The translations under genes were made by a program, and so were the position numbers. From Prosthecobacter vanneervenii (GTDB lineage: Bacteria > Verrucomicrobiota > Verrucomicrobiia > Verrucomicrobiales > Verrucomicrobiaceae), in contig NZ_JACHIG010000001.1 in NCBI RefSeq assembly GCF_014203095.1, positions 682,001 to 746,000 of the forward strand: a stretch of DNA of 64,000 bases. The letters run 5' to 3'. Below, in pieces: positions 1-9,746 of the stretch; within the stretch, counting starts at the first letter, position 1, and every line of letters begins with the position of its first letter. The notes beneath the pieces were generated by a model, which worked only from the letters and a program-made list of their open reading frames with translations, was not told the origin of the DNA and searched no databases.

Positions 1-1
1 T

Positions 2-220
2 TTTCAACATCCGCCTCTCGTGGAGTTGGTGCTGGAGCAGCCAGGGGAAGAAAGCCTCCGACAGGTCTTCTGGATAGCCCCGTCCCAGCCTCTGACACTG
101 ATCCAGCCTGCTCCGGTTGGCAACACACTGCCCAACGGGCAGCCTGCTGCGCAGATACCCAACGGGCAGATCAATGTACAGGCCCCTGCCCTGCCCAGCG
201 GCCAGACCGGCCTTCGCTGA
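2..220 (+). CDS. C-terminal fragment of an unrecognised protein
   Basis: An open frame runs in from the left edge with no stop and ends at the TGA at 218-220. The visible 72 residues read as ordinary protein (hydrophobic VELVLEQ and QVFWIAPSQPLTLIQ stretches) followed by a Pro/Gln/Asn-rich tail with two PNGQ repeats. No domain is recognisable. A GTG at position 20 lies in frame, but the frame is already open upstream, so this is more likely the end of a longer gene than a 66-residue protein. It points the same way as enolase, 222 bp downstream. That this stretch is coding at all is an inference from its length and composition. Confidence 0.45.
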   Translation, partial: FQHPPLVELVLEQPGEESLRQVFWIAPSQPLTLIQPAPVGNTLPNGQPAAQIPNGQINVQAPALPSGQTGLR

Positions 221-418
221 AGCCCCTGCGGGCAGGCTGCGGGTGACAAATGTGTGTCGAAAATCCCTTCTCGCAGGCTTTTCCCCTTCTTGCGCCGGTG
301 CTGGTGGCTCGCGTCTTGCTGCGCTGCACAAAACTACCATTTGAGCGCTAGCCGCATCCGTGTATGAAGCCTTTCTGGAGATTTCTGGAAACCTTCTTGA
401 AAAATCCCCATTAATTAG

Positions 419-1729
<1,311 letters not shown>

Positions 1730-1744
1730 TCCCAGACCCGATCC

Positions 1745-2068
1745 ATGAACTACCGAGAAGTGCGCGCATCAGAACCCCAGCGAGGCTGGGAACATTGGGT
1801 GCGCGCATTTCTCAAGATCGGACGCTTTATCCTTCTGCTGCTGGTTGTTCCTGTCGTGTATGTCCTGTGCGACAACCCGATCGACACCCAGACCGCCATG
1901 AGGGCCAAGCTGGAACAGCTCAAAGGGCAACGCAATGAACTGCAAGCCCAGCGCGACAAACTCCTGCGCCGAATGGAGTGGATCAAAAGCGACAACGCCT
2001 ACCTCGAAATGGCCGCCCGTGACCGCCTGCACCTGCAGAAGGAAGGCGAGTATGTGCTGAGGTTTTAA
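1745..2068 (+). CDS. ftsB: FtsB/DivIC-family septum formation initiator
   Basis: Small bitopic division protein of 107 residues. Visible are a short basic N-terminus, one membrane span at about residues 27-42 (FILLLLVVPVVYVLC) and then a charged coiled coil at about 48-85 (KLEQLKGQRNELQAQRDKLLRR). The tail NAYLEMAARDRLHLQKEGEYVLRF matches the family pattern in which a conserved Glu/Arg-rich stretch follows the coil. In the family this protein links FtsL and FtsQ in the divisome. Its position 15 bp after enolase is the same neighbourhood seen in many bacteria and supports the call. The gene symbol is assigned by family and context only. Confidence 0.85.
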   Translation: MNYREVRASEPQRGWEHWVRAFLKIGRFILLLLVVPVVYVLCDNPIDTQTAMRAKLEQLKGQRNELQAQRDKLLRRMEWIKSDNAYLEMAARDRLHLQKEGEYVLRF

Positions 2069-2267
2069 TGGGCTGAATCTCCCTGGAAGCGGCTTTCCGG
2101 ATCAGTTCCCGCGATCATGAATCGTGATCGCACACCGTTACTGCAGGCTGATTGAGCCACCGCAGGGCTCTCAAAGTAGGCTCTGTCCCATCCTTTCCGC
2201 TACCAGCCCTTAAGCCGCAGTTCAACCGACTGGAAAATCACGTGAGACCGGAGTCAGTCCAAAGAAA
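2069..2267. other. intergenic region between the ftsB-like gene and the acpP terminator
   Basis: No coding frame of note. It contains a perfect 7-bp inverted repeat GCGATCA/TGATCGC at 2111-2131 with a 7-nt loop, about 40 bp after the ftsB-like stop. It is not followed by a T-run, so it could be a weak or Rho-assisted end of the enolase/ftsB transcript. Nothing else was recognised. Confidence 0.4.
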
Positions 2268-2294
2268 AAGCCAGGTGGATGAACCACCTGGCTT
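2261..2294 (-). terminator. Rho-independent terminator of acpP
   Basis: An 11-bp perfect inverted repeat (AAGCCAGGTGG / CCACCTGGCTT, 2268-2278 and 2284-2294) with a 5-nt loop. Read on the minus strand it is followed by a T-rich run (GCTTTTTC), 27 bp after the acpP stop codon. Confidence 0.85.
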
Positions 2295-2320
2295 TAGAAG
2301 AGATTGATGTTCGACCGATA

Positions 2321-2560
2321 TTATTCGGCGTTTTCTTCAACGTAACGAACGACGTCGCCCACGGACTGAAGCTTTTCAGCTTCTTCGTCTGGAACGTCGA
2401 TGCCGAATTCTTCTTCAAAGGCCATCACGAGTTCGACGGTGTCGAGGGAGTCGGCACCGAGATCTTCGATGAACTTGGCTTCGGATGTGACCTGCTCGGG
2501 ATTCACGCCAAGCTGTTCAACGATGATGTCTCTGACTTTTTCTGTGATGTTTTCTGCCAT
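2321..2560 (-). CDS. acpP: acyl carrier protein
   Basis: Carrier of growing acyl chains in type II fatty-acid synthesis, also an acyl donor for lipid A and phospholipids. The 79 residues are highly acidic. The phosphopantetheine attachment site is the Ser of the [12 protein letters not shown] motif near residue 37, preceded by the usual FIEDLGA. Length and sequence are typical of the family. It appears monocistronic: the terminator sits 27 bp downstream and the next minus-strand gene upstream is 94 bp away. The fabF/fabG neighbours often seen with acpP are absent here. Confidence 0.97.
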   Translation of the reverse strand: MAENITEKVRDIIVEQLGVNPEQVTSEAKFIEDLGADSLDTVELVMAFEEEFGIDVPDEEAEKLQSVGDVVRYVEENAE

Positions 2561-2654
2561 AGATGGGGGTTGTTGGGATGGGGCGGAGCTTTAGCGGCTG
2601 AGTTTGGTTTAGCAAGAGGAAATTCCCACCTTTTTTCACCTTGGCTTAATACCG

Positions 2655-3392
2655 CTATTTTTCCGTGGCCGTAGGTTGTGTTTCACCGCTATCGGGATCG
2701 CTGACTTTTTCGATCAGTTCACCACTGAAACGGCCAAGCAGGCGGGTCAAAACCTTGTCGGCCCCGCCAAATTTCAGATCGTCTATCACGGCACGCTTCT
2801 CAGCGCCTGATGGCGTGCGGTACCAGGCATAGGCCAGGCCTTTGTGCTCCCACTTCCGCTTGTCCACGCGGAAGACGTCCTTGTAGTGAACCTGCACGCC
2901 TTCTGGCGTCACCCAGTGGTCAGCCTCCCCACGAAGGGTTTTGCCACGATTGAGCAGGACAAGAATGCCAGCAATGCCCGCAGCCGCAAAGCAGCCATAG
3001 GCCCAGTAAAACTGCTCAGCGATTTCGTTGTCAGTGTAGTGTTTTGGCTCCTCATCCCAGCCGTTCTTGGCTGCGTAGCTTTTCCAGCGTGGGGAATCTC
3101 CATCCACGCCTGTGGGCATCCCCTTGGCCTTGGCGTCCGCCAGCCACTGCTCCATGCGCCCCTCACGCTTGGCGGCGTCAAACGAAGGAATGAACTCCTT
3201 CAGAAACCGTTCCTTCTCCTTGGCGATGGCCACCACCTTCGGATACCCCCAGACACCATCATAAAGGAACACGAGGCCGAAGACGAAGCAAAGCCCCGCC
3301 AACATGCCCATGCGGCGGTAGTACCAGTTGGTAATATGGCAGAGAATGGTCTCCGAGGATGCGGGACTGGATGTGGGGGGAAGATTTTCCAT
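2655..3392 (-). CDS. two-span membrane protein of unknown function
   Basis: Not recognised. From the ATG at 3392 (MENLPP) the product has 245 residues. A short Ser/Pro-rich cytosolic start is followed by a span at about residues 27-45 (GMLAGLCFVFGLVFLYDGVWGY), a charged extracytoplasmic or linker region rich in Lys/Glu/Asp, and a second span near residues 130-150 (YWAYGCFAAAGIAGILVLL). The last 90 residues are soluble and alternate hydrophobic and charged residues (WVTPEGVQVHYKDVFRVD), like a small beta domain. An upstream extension to 3542 is open, but its sequence looks non-coding and overlaps the start of the divergent peptidase gene, so the shorter start is preferred. Confidence 0.7.
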   Translation of the reverse strand: MENLPPTSSPASSETILCHITNWYYRRMGMLAGLCFVFGLVFLYDGVWGYPKVVAIAKEKERFLKEFIPSFDAAKREGRMEQWLADAKAKGMPTGVDGDSPRWKSYAAKNGWDEEPKHYTDNEIAEQFYWAYGCFAAAGIAGILVLLNRGKTLRGEADHWVTPEGVQVHYKDVFRVDKRKWEHKGLAYAWYRTPSGAEKRAVIDDLKFGGADKVLTRLLGRFSGELIEKVSDPDSGETQPTATEK

Positions 3393-3540
3393 GAATGATA
3401 ACTGCGGACTCAATCGCAGGCTGGCGTGGACGCAACACGGGATTTTGTGTGACAAACTATGCGAAATTTTGGAATGCGCCGGTGCTTCCCAAGACCGCTG
3501 TAGCTGCGTATTTATTGTCAAACCCACATTACATTTCGTC

Positions 3541-4251
3541 ATGTACTCCCCAGGCTTCTATTTTGATCCATTTTATCTTCTGCTCACGTTTGGCACGATC
3601 GCCCTGTCAGTTTACGCCTCCTGGCGTGTCAAGAGCGCTTACGGCAGGTATTCTCAGGTACCAGCCCGCTCCGGACTGTCGGGTGCGCAGATCGCCCAGC
3701 GCATTCTGGACCTGAACGGCATCCAGGATGTGTCCATCCACCCCATCGCAGGCCAGCTCAGCGACCACTACGACCCCGCCAACAAGCGGCTGATGCTGAG
3801 CGAAGAAAACTACTACGGCACGAATGTGGCGGCACTGGGAGTGGCGGCTCATGAGTGCGGCCACGCTATTCAGCATCAGCAGCTCTATGCGCCCCTGCAA
3901 TGGCGCATGGCTGCGGTGGGCATCACGACCATCGCGGGGCAGATCATCCCTTTTGTAGGCATGGGGCTGCTGTGGCTGATGCCAAAGATCGCCCTGCCGA
4001 TCCTGGCTGTCTGCTTTGGCATTGTGATGCTTTTTCAGCTGGTCACGCTGCCGGTGGAATTTGATGCTACAGCGCGCGCCAAACGCATCCTGGCCAGCAC
4101 CGGAGCCGTGGCTCCTGGAGAGGAAACCGCCGCCATGAGCCGTGTACTGGATGCCGCAGCCCTGACCTACGTGGCAGCCTTTATCAGCGCGCTGGGCACC
4201 TTCCTCTACTACGTAATGCTCCTGCTGGGCAACAACCGCAGGGACGAGTAG
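3541..4251 (+). CDS. YugP-type neutral zinc metallopeptidase, membrane-bound
   Basis: Membrane zinc peptidase of 236 residues. An N-terminal span (residues 8-27) is followed by the conserved block SGAQIAQRILDLNGI and the zinc-binding helix HECGH at residues 104-108, where the two His are ligands and Glu is catalytic. Two further hydrophobic segments follow, at roughly 130-175, and a final span lies near the C-terminus. This is the standard architecture of the YugP family, whose substrates are largely unknown. The ATG at 3541 begins the family-like MYSPGFYFDPFY. The longer open frame to 3328 overlaps the divergent gene and looks spurious. The next gene, a secreted hydrolase, lies 42 bp downstream on the same strand. 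Confidence 0.9.
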   Translation: MYSPGFYFDPFYLLLTFGTIALSVYASWRVKSAYGRYSQVPARSGLSGAQIAQRILDLNGIQDVSIHPIAGQLSDHYDPANKRLMLSEENYYGTNVAALGVAAHECGHAIQHQQLYAPLQWRMAAVGITTIAGQIIPFVGMGLLWLMPKIALPILAVCFGIVMLFQLVTLPVEFDATARAKRILASTGAVAPGEETAAMSRVLDAAALTYVAAFISALGTFLYYVMLLLGNNRRDE

Positions 4252-4293
4252 TGCCATGGCAAAGTGTACCAAAGAATTGCCACCACGCGGCGT

Positions 4294-5382
4294 ATGGCTC
4301 CCATGCGCCGTGTTTCGTCTCTTCTTCTCCTACTGCCCTGGCTGGGCTTAGCAGCTCAGGATATTCCACCCATTCGCGGGCTAAGCCGCACCAACCTGCT
4401 CGAATACCGCGCCAAAGACGGCACGCTTAGAACCGCGCAGACGACAGCCGAATGGGAATCCAGGAGGAAAGAAGCGCTGGCGGGATTTCAGCAGGTCATC
4501 GGCCCCCTGCCCGGCCAGGAAATGCGCTGTGCACTGGATGCGCAGACACTGGAGGAAACCGACTGCGGCAGCTATGTGCGGAAATTGATCACCTATACCT
4601 CTCAGCCGGGAGGTCGGGTGCCAGCCTATCTGTGCATCCCCAAAGCTGCACTGGCTGGAAAGAAAACACCTGCTGTGCTGTGCCTGCACCCGACAGAGAA
4701 TAAAATCGGCTTCAAGGTGGTTGTCGGGCTCGGGGGCAAGCCCCACCGGCAGTATGCCCAGGAGCTGGCGGAGCGGGGCTTTGTAACGCTTTCCCCCAGC
4801 TATCCGCTACTCGCGGACTACCAGCCGGACCTCAAGGCGCTGCACATGCCCAGCGGCACCATGAAGGCCATCTGGGACAATCTGCGTGGGCTGGACTATC
4901 TGGACTCCCTGCCCTACGTGGACCGTCAGCATGGCTATGCCGCCATCGGTCACTCATTGGGCGGGCACAATGCCATCTTCACCGCTGTCTTTGACGATCG
5001 TATTCAAGTCATCGTCTCCAGCTGCGGCTTTGACTCATTGCTGGACTACTACGGCGGCAACATCAAAGGCTACGTGCAGGAACGCTACATGATGCGTATG
5101 GCTGACTATTTGGGACATCCGCAGGACTGCCCATGGGACCACTACGAGCTCATCGCCTGCCTGGCTCCGCGTTACCTTTATGTGAACGCACCGCTCAGGG
5201 ATGCCAACTTCCGCTGGCAGAGCGTGGACCGGATTGTGAGCGCAGCTCTGCCATTGTTCAGACTCCACGGAGCAGAGTCGCACCTGCAGGTGGCGCACCC
5301 AGACTCAGACCACGACTTTCCCGACGCCGAACGCTTGGCCAGTTACGAACTGATCAAGCGCGTGCTGCAGCCTGCTGAATGA
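4294..5382 (+). CDS. secreted alpha/beta hydrolase (dienelactone-hydrolase/acetyl-xylan-esterase-like)
   Basis: Probable exported serine esterase or peptidase of 362 residues. A signal peptide (residues 1-21, Leu-rich core, ALAAQ-like cleavage region) precedes an alpha/beta hydrolase fold. The nucleophile is Ser221 in GHSLGGHNA, and a likely catalytic His lies in PDSDHDFPD near the C-terminus. The strand-turn LHPTENKIGF and the GFVTLSPSYPLL region resemble large exported hydrolases acting on sugar esters. A GTG at 4264 would add ten residues before the signal peptide, so ATG 4294 is preferred. The last 29 bp overlap the end of the convergent glycosyltransferase gene. The substrate cannot be told from sequence. 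Confidence 0.8.
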   Translation: MAPMRRVSSLLLLLPWLGLAAQDIPPIRGLSRTNLLEYRAKDGTLRTAQTTAEWESRRKEALAGFQQVIGPLPGQEMRCALDAQTLEETDCGSYVRKLITYTSQPGGRVPAYLCIPKAALAGKKTPAVLCLHPTENKIGFKVVVGLGGKPHRQYAQELAERGFVTLSPSYPLLADYQPDLKALHMPSGTMKAIWDNLRGLDYLDSLPYVDRQHGYAAIGHSLGGHNAIFTAVFDDRIQVIVSSCGFDSLLDYYGGNIKGYVQERYMMRMADYLGHPQDCPWDHYELIACLAPRYLYVNAPLRDANFRWQSVDRIVSAALPLFRLHGAESHLQVAHPDSDHDFPDAERLASYELIKRVLQPAE

Positions 5383-6571
5383 CCTGCACCAGGCGCGGGC
5401 AGAGCACCGAGTGGGAAAACTCCGCGCCAAGTGTCCTGGCGGCCGGATTGACGGGCTGTGACCCAAGCGCCACAGCCTCCTGGATCTGCCGCACAATGCC
5501 CGGTACATCCCCGTTTCTCGCCACCCGCCCGTGCTCAGGATGGCCGAGCCTCCGCGCCAGATCGGAGCCGTGGCTTTGATCCGGGCCCACAAAAAGGAAC
5601 GGAATACCAAGAGTGAGGATGTTGTAGATCTTGCACGGGTGCACAATCCCCACAAAAGCATCTCCCATCACCACCAGATGAAGATCTGCGGATGAAAGAG
5701 AGCCGGAGAGCTTTTCCATGGGCTGATATGGAAGACAGGTGATGTTTTGGAGAACCTTGCTCCTGGCAAACGACTGCACCTTTTTGAACTCGCTGCCACC
5801 ACCCACAAAGAGAAAATGAAGCCTCTCCTCCCCTTTTAGCTGGTCTGCTGCTGCCAGCACATCATCCAGTGGGTGGCAGGGGCTGTGATTCCCGGAATAC
5901 ATGACCACAAATTTTCCAGCAATTCCGTGCTCGGCACGAAAGGCATCCCGCGCAGCCACATCATACTGCACAGCCTGATCGTGAGACCATGGCGCATCGG
6001 TGTGAATGACCTCGGGGCGGACACCTTTGGCCGTGAGCCGGTCTGCCATGAAACGATCCAGTGCGATGATGCGGGAAGCACGGCGAAAGCTCCAGTTCTG
6101 AATGAACGTCAGCGCGCGCTCCACCAGGCCCCCGGCTTTAAGCCAGCCCGCAGCCACGGCTTCATCAGGATTCAGGTCCATGACCCAAGGAACAACAGCC
6201 CCTCCTTTAAGACGGGCAACGACGGTGCCCAGAGTGGAGATCAGCGGGGGCGAGGTCAGACAGACTGTGACATCGTGCCGTGGGAGAAAGAAGAGAATGC
6301 GCATCGCATTTCCCCAGAAGGCTGCAAAATCCACAAACCGCCGCCATTTGGCCTTCTTTCCGAGCCCAGGCGTCCAAATGCGACGAATGTCGATACCGCG
6401 CCACTTTTCACACACGGGGTAGCGGATCTCTGGATTGTCGTAGCCACGAGACGACGCCACCACAGTTACCTGATGCCCCGCCTGGACCATTTCATGCGCC
6501 AGATCAGTGAGGTGCTGCGCCGTGGCCACATGGTCCGGGAAGAAGCACTGATTGACCAGAAGGATCTTCAT
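5354..6571 (-). CDS. GT4-type glycosyltransferase, WbuB-like
   Basis: Cytosolic or peripheral glycosyltransferase with a GT-B fold, 405 residues. The N-terminal domain opens MKILLVNQCFFPDHVATAQ and has the usual GHQVTVVAS strand. The C-terminal nucleotide-sugar domain holds FVVMYSGNHSPCHPLDDVL and HPCKIYNILT (residues 311-320), a pattern seen in WbuB-like enzymes of O-antigen and capsule loci. It is the last gene of the polysaccharide operon, 3 bp after fcl, suggesting use of GDP-fucose or a residue near it. That link is inference from position. The donor and acceptor are unknown. Confidence 0.85.
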   Translation of the reverse strand: MKILLVNQCFFPDHVATAQHLTDLAHEMVQAGHQVTVVASSRGYDNPEIRYPVCEKWRGIDIRRIWTPGLGKKAKWRRFVDFAAFWGNAMRILFFLPRHDVTVCLTSPPLISTLGTVVARLKGGAVVPWVMDLNPDEAVAAGWLKAGGLVERALTFIQNWSFRRASRIIALDRFMADRLTAKGVRPEVIHTDAPWSHDQAVQYDVAARDAFRAEHGIAGKFVVMYSGNHSPCHPLDDVLAAADQLKGEERLHFLFVGGGSEFKKVQSFARSKVLQNITCLPYQPMEKLSGSLSSADLHLVVMGDAFVGIVHPCKIYNILTLGIPFLFVGPDQSHGSDLARRLGHPEHGRVARNGDVPGIVRQIQEAVALGSQPVNPAARTLGAEFSHSVLCPRLVQVIQQAAARA

Positions 6572-6574
6572 GAA

Positions 6575-7510
6575 TCAGCTGCGAAGGCGATTGGATTTAA
6601 GCTCCTCCAAAAATGCCTGATAGGTCTGCGCCAGCCCCTCCTTGAGAGGAATGCGCGGCTTCCACCCGAGACTGTTGATGCGGGATGTGTCCAGCAGCTT
6701 GCGCGGTGTGCCATCGGGCTTGGATTCATCCCAGACGATCCTGCCCTTGTACCCAACGGTCTCAGCCACCAATTCCACGAGTTCCCGAATGGTGATATCC
6801 GACCCATATCCCACATTGACGAGATCTGGCGGATCTGGGAGCTGCAGCAAAAAAGCGCAGGCGTCAGCCAAATCATCGACATGCAGGAATTCACGCCTTG
6901 GGCTGCCTGTCCCCCAAGCAGGCACCTCGTTTCGGCACTCTTCTTTGGCTTCATGAAAACGCCTGATCAGAGCAGGCATCACATGCGAGTTCTGCGGGTG
7001 ATAATTGTCTCCGGGGCCAAACAAATTGGTAGGCATGGCAGAGTGATAGACCACACCATACTGCTTGCGGTAATACTCAGCCATTTTGACTCCCGCAATC
7101 TTGGCAATCGCGTATGCCTCGTTGGTAGGCTCAAGCGCAGAAGAGATAAGACTGTCCTCCGTGATGGGCTGCGGGGCGAGCTTGGGATAGATGCATGAGC
7201 TGCCAAGAAACAGCAGCCTCTTGACCCCCGAAGTCCAGGCGCTGTGGATGCAATGGCTGGCAATGGCGAGATTTTCATAAATGAATTCTGCCGGGTAGGT
7301 GCTGTTGGCATGAATGCCGCCAACCTTTCCAGCGGCTATGATGGCAGCATCCGGCCTCTCCGCAGCATAGAAGGCAGCCACAGCAGCCTGGTCCGACAGG
7401 TCGAGTTCCTGACGAGAACGCGTAACAATCGTCACGCCGGAAATTTGCTGAAAGCGTCGCACCAGCGCGCCCCCTACCATGCCTTTGTGTCCGGAAATAA
7501 ACAACTTCAT
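6575..7510 (-). CDS. fcl: GDP-L-fucose synthase
   Basis: NADPH-dependent epimerase/reductase that turns GDP-4-keto-6-deoxy-D-mannose into GDP-L-fucose. The 311-residue protein is an extended short-chain dehydrogenase: the nucleotide-binding [14 protein letters not shown] at residues 7-20, Ser104/Ser105 in FLGSSCIYP, and the catalytic YxxxK as Tyr133/Lys137 in YAIAKIAG. The family motif [20 protein letters not shown] is present. It sits 6 bp after gmd, so the two consecutive steps of the pathway are encoded together, which makes the assignment strong. Confidence 0.96.
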   Translation of the reverse strand: MKLFISGHKGMVGGALVRRFQQISGVTIVTRSRQELDLSDQAAVAAFYAAERPDAAIIAAGKVGGIHANSTYPAEFIYENLAIASHCIHSAWTSGVKRLLFLGSSCIYPKLAPQPITEDSLISSALEPTNEAYAIAKIAGVKMAEYYRKQYGVVYHSAMPTNLFGPGDNYHPQNSHVMPALIRRFHEAKEECRNEVPAWGTGSPRREFLHVDDLADACAFLLQLPDPPDLVNVGYGSDITIRELVELVAETVGYKGRIVWDESKPDGTPRKLLDTSRINSLGWKPRIPLKEGLAQTYQAFLEELKSNRLRS

Positions 7511-7516
7511 CGTGCT

Positions 7517-8524
7517 TCAGAGACTCTTCAACTTCGCCTCGTGTTCAGCCAGCTTGAGATCGGCATCCACCATTATTTTGACCAAATCCTTAAATCGCAC
7601 CTTTGGCTCCCAGCCAAGCTGCCTGCGAGCCTTGATGGGATCGCCGATCAACAGGTCTACCTCTGCGGGGCGCTCATAGCGGGAATCGTGCACTACATGC
7701 TTCTCCCAATCAAGGCCAAGCAGTCCAAAAGTCTCCTGGCAGAATTCTCGTACGCTGTGGGTTTCATTGGTTGCCACTACATAATCATCCGGCACATCCT
7801 GCTGCAGCATCAACCACATCATTTCCACGTATTCTCCCGCGAAGCCCCAGTCACGCTTGGCGTCTAGATTGCCAAGATAAAGTTTGTCCTGGAGCCCCAT
7901 TCTAATACGAGTAGCCGCCCGAGTGATTTTACGCGTGACAAAGGTCTCCCCCCGCCGGGGAGATTCATGATTGAATAGAATGCCGTTCGAAGCATGCAGC
8001 CCGTAGCTTTCACGATAGTTCACCGTCAACCAGAAGGCGAAAACCTTGGCACAACCATAAGGAGAACGTGGCCAGAATGGCGTTTTTTCTGTCTGCGGCA
8101 CTTCCTGGACCTTGCCAAACATTTCCGAGGATGAAGCCTGGTAGAAGCGTGTTTTTCTCAACAGACCAGACTCTCGGATCGCCTCCAAAATGCGCAGCGT
8201 GCCCAGCCCATCCACATCTCCAGTATACTCCGGAACATCAAAGGAGACCTTCACATGAGACTGAGCCCCGAGATTGTAGATCTCATCCGGCTGCAGTTCA
8301 TAGAGCAGCTTCACCATCTGCACGGCGTCAGCGAGGTCTCCATAGTGGAGTTTAATACGGACATCTTCCAAGTGCGGATCCGCATAGATATGATCAATGC
8401 GTCCTGTATTGAAGCTGGATGAACGACGGATCACTCCGTGGACCTCATATCCCTTGGTCAGTAGCAATTCCGCCAGATAGGAACCGTCCTGCCCTGTGAT
8501 GCCGGTGATGAGTGCTTTTTTCAT
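7517..8524 (-). CDS. gmd: GDP-mannose 4,6-dehydratase
   Basis: Converts GDP-D-mannose to GDP-4-keto-6-deoxy-D-mannose, the entry step to GDP-fucose and related sugars. From ATG 8524 the protein has 335 residues. The Rossmann motif [12 protein letters not shown] starts at residue 8, the catalytic Ser-Ser-Glu is at 132-134 (SSSEMFG), and Tyr156/Lys160 lie in SPYGCAK. The family block [15 protein letters not shown] is intact. A TTG three codons upstream (8533) is a less likely start. The next gene, fcl, performs the following step. Confidence 0.97.
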   Translation of the reverse strand: MKKALITGITGQDGSYLAELLLTKGYEVHGVIRRSSSFNTGRIDHIYADPHLEDVRIKLHYGDLADAVQMVKLLYELQPDEIYNLGAQSHVKVSFDVPEYTGDVDGLGTLRILEAIRESGLLRKTRFYQASSSEMFGKVQEVPQTEKTPFWPRSPYGCAKVFAFWLTVNYRESYGLHASNGILFNHESPRRGETFVTRKITRAATRIRMGLQDKLYLGNLDAKRDWGFAGEYVEMMWLMLQQDVPDDYVVATNETHSVREFCQETFGLLGLDWEKHVVHDSRYERPAEVDLLIGDPIKARRQLGWEPKVRFKDLVKIMVDADLKLAEHEAKLKSL

Positions 8525-8549
8525 GCCAATCAATTGTATGGGGTCGCGT

Positions 8550-9740
8550 TCACCCTTCGAGGTATTTCCTCTCGGAAGGCCGCGGTAATGTGCTGCATAG
8601 TCCCTCGTAAAACAGTTTCAACCGCCGGGCTACGGCGCTCATGGAGTGATTCTTTGCGGCGTAGGCTTGCCCCCGTGAGGCCAGCTCATTGAGTCGCTGA
8701 TCATCTTGCAGCAGCATGATCAAAGCATCTGCCACAGCATCTTTTGATACCGATGTCATGCAAACAGCCCCTTCCTTGGCCGCCTCGGCACAAAGAGCCA
8801 CTTGATCAGTAGAAACGCATGGCACTCCGGAGGCCATGGCTTCAAGCAGGGCCATGCCAAAATTTTCAGACCGGGATGGCAGACAAAAAACTGTGGCCTT
8901 GGCCATGACCGAAAGACGCGTATCTCCTGAAAGAAAGCCGGTCCAAAGAATACTTTTTGAGATCCCCAGCTGAATAGCCTGATTTTGTAATTTTGCCATT
9001 AGAAGTTGATCGCCATCACCTGCGATGATGAGCTTCACGCCGCCTATAAAGGAGAGAACTTTTTTAAAAGCCGGCAACAGCAAATCCAAGCCCTTTTTCA
9101 CATCGATTCGAGAAAGGAACAACACTGTTTTTTCCGCTTCAAAATCAGGAAAGCGGGATTCAAACAGACGCGGAGAAGGCAAATGCTCATAGGGTGAGAG
9201 ATCGATGCCCAGCGGAATCACGTGACCAGGGGCTTTGATCTTCAAACGGGCCACGTCAGCAGCCTCATCCTCACTCGTAAAATGCAGCGCAGCCGCATTC
9301 TCCATCACCGGTTTTTCCAGCCACCGAAAGATCAGTCGCTTCAGCCATGCCTTGCGACGCTCCATTCCCCAACGATTGAGAACTCCAAAGGGTCTCAAGA
9401 CGTAAGGCACCCCAGCACGCCTAGCTTCACTCTGGGCGATGAAACTGGAGTAACAGAATGCTCCATGTACGTGAACCAAATCGTACCCACCGACATGCGC
9501 CCGCAGCCAGCGTTTCAAAGACAACGAAATTCCATAGCCAGCCAGCTGTAGTGGAAAAGATCGCCAGCTAACCCCTGCACGGGCTTCTTCGATTTCATTT
9601 CTCGAACGAGTCTGCGGATGCACCGTCACGATATCCGCCGTAACACCAGCATCCTGCAACCCACGGGCCATCACATGAATAGCTGCGACAGGCCCCCCGA
9701 AAGCGGGGGCCATCGAAGGCATGACGTGAAGTATGCGCAT
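8550..9740 (-). CDS. GT4-family glycosyltransferase
   Basis: GT-B retaining glycosyltransferase of 396 residues. The N-terminus [17 protein letters not shown] has the Gly-rich acceptor-domain loop. The C-terminal donor domain shows [19 protein letters not shown], and the E-x7-E signature lies in [18 protein letters not shown] near residue 300. It lies between asnB (6 bp) and gmd in the same operon. In this family such enzymes add mannose, fucose, glucose or similar residues to a lipid-linked chain. The sequence alone does not fix the sugar. Confidence 0.88.
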   Translation of the reverse strand: MRILHVMPSMAPAFGGPVAAIHVMARGLQDAGVTADIVTVHPQTRSRNEIEEARAGVSWRSFPLQLAGYGISLSLKRWLRAHVGGYDLVHVHGAFCYSSFIAQSEARRAGVPYVLRPFGVLNRWGMERRKAWLKRLIFRWLEKPVMENAAALHFTSEDEAADVARLKIKAPGHVIPLGIDLSPYEHLPSPRLFESRFPDFEAEKTVLFLSRIDVKKGLDLLLPAFKKVLSFIGGVKLIIAGDGDQLLMAKLQNQAIQLGISKSILWTGFLSGDTRLSVMAKATVFCLPSRSENFGMALLEAMASGVPCVSTDQVALCAEAAKEGAVCMTSVSKDAVADALIMLLQDDQRLNELASRGQAYAAKNHSMSAVARRLKLFYEGLCSTLPRPSERKYLEG

Positions 9741-9746
9741 GGCAGA

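Noticed and set aside
5873-7198. Plus-strand frame of 441 codons
   Set aside because: It lies antisense to the WbuB-like and fcl genes, both certain by motifs.
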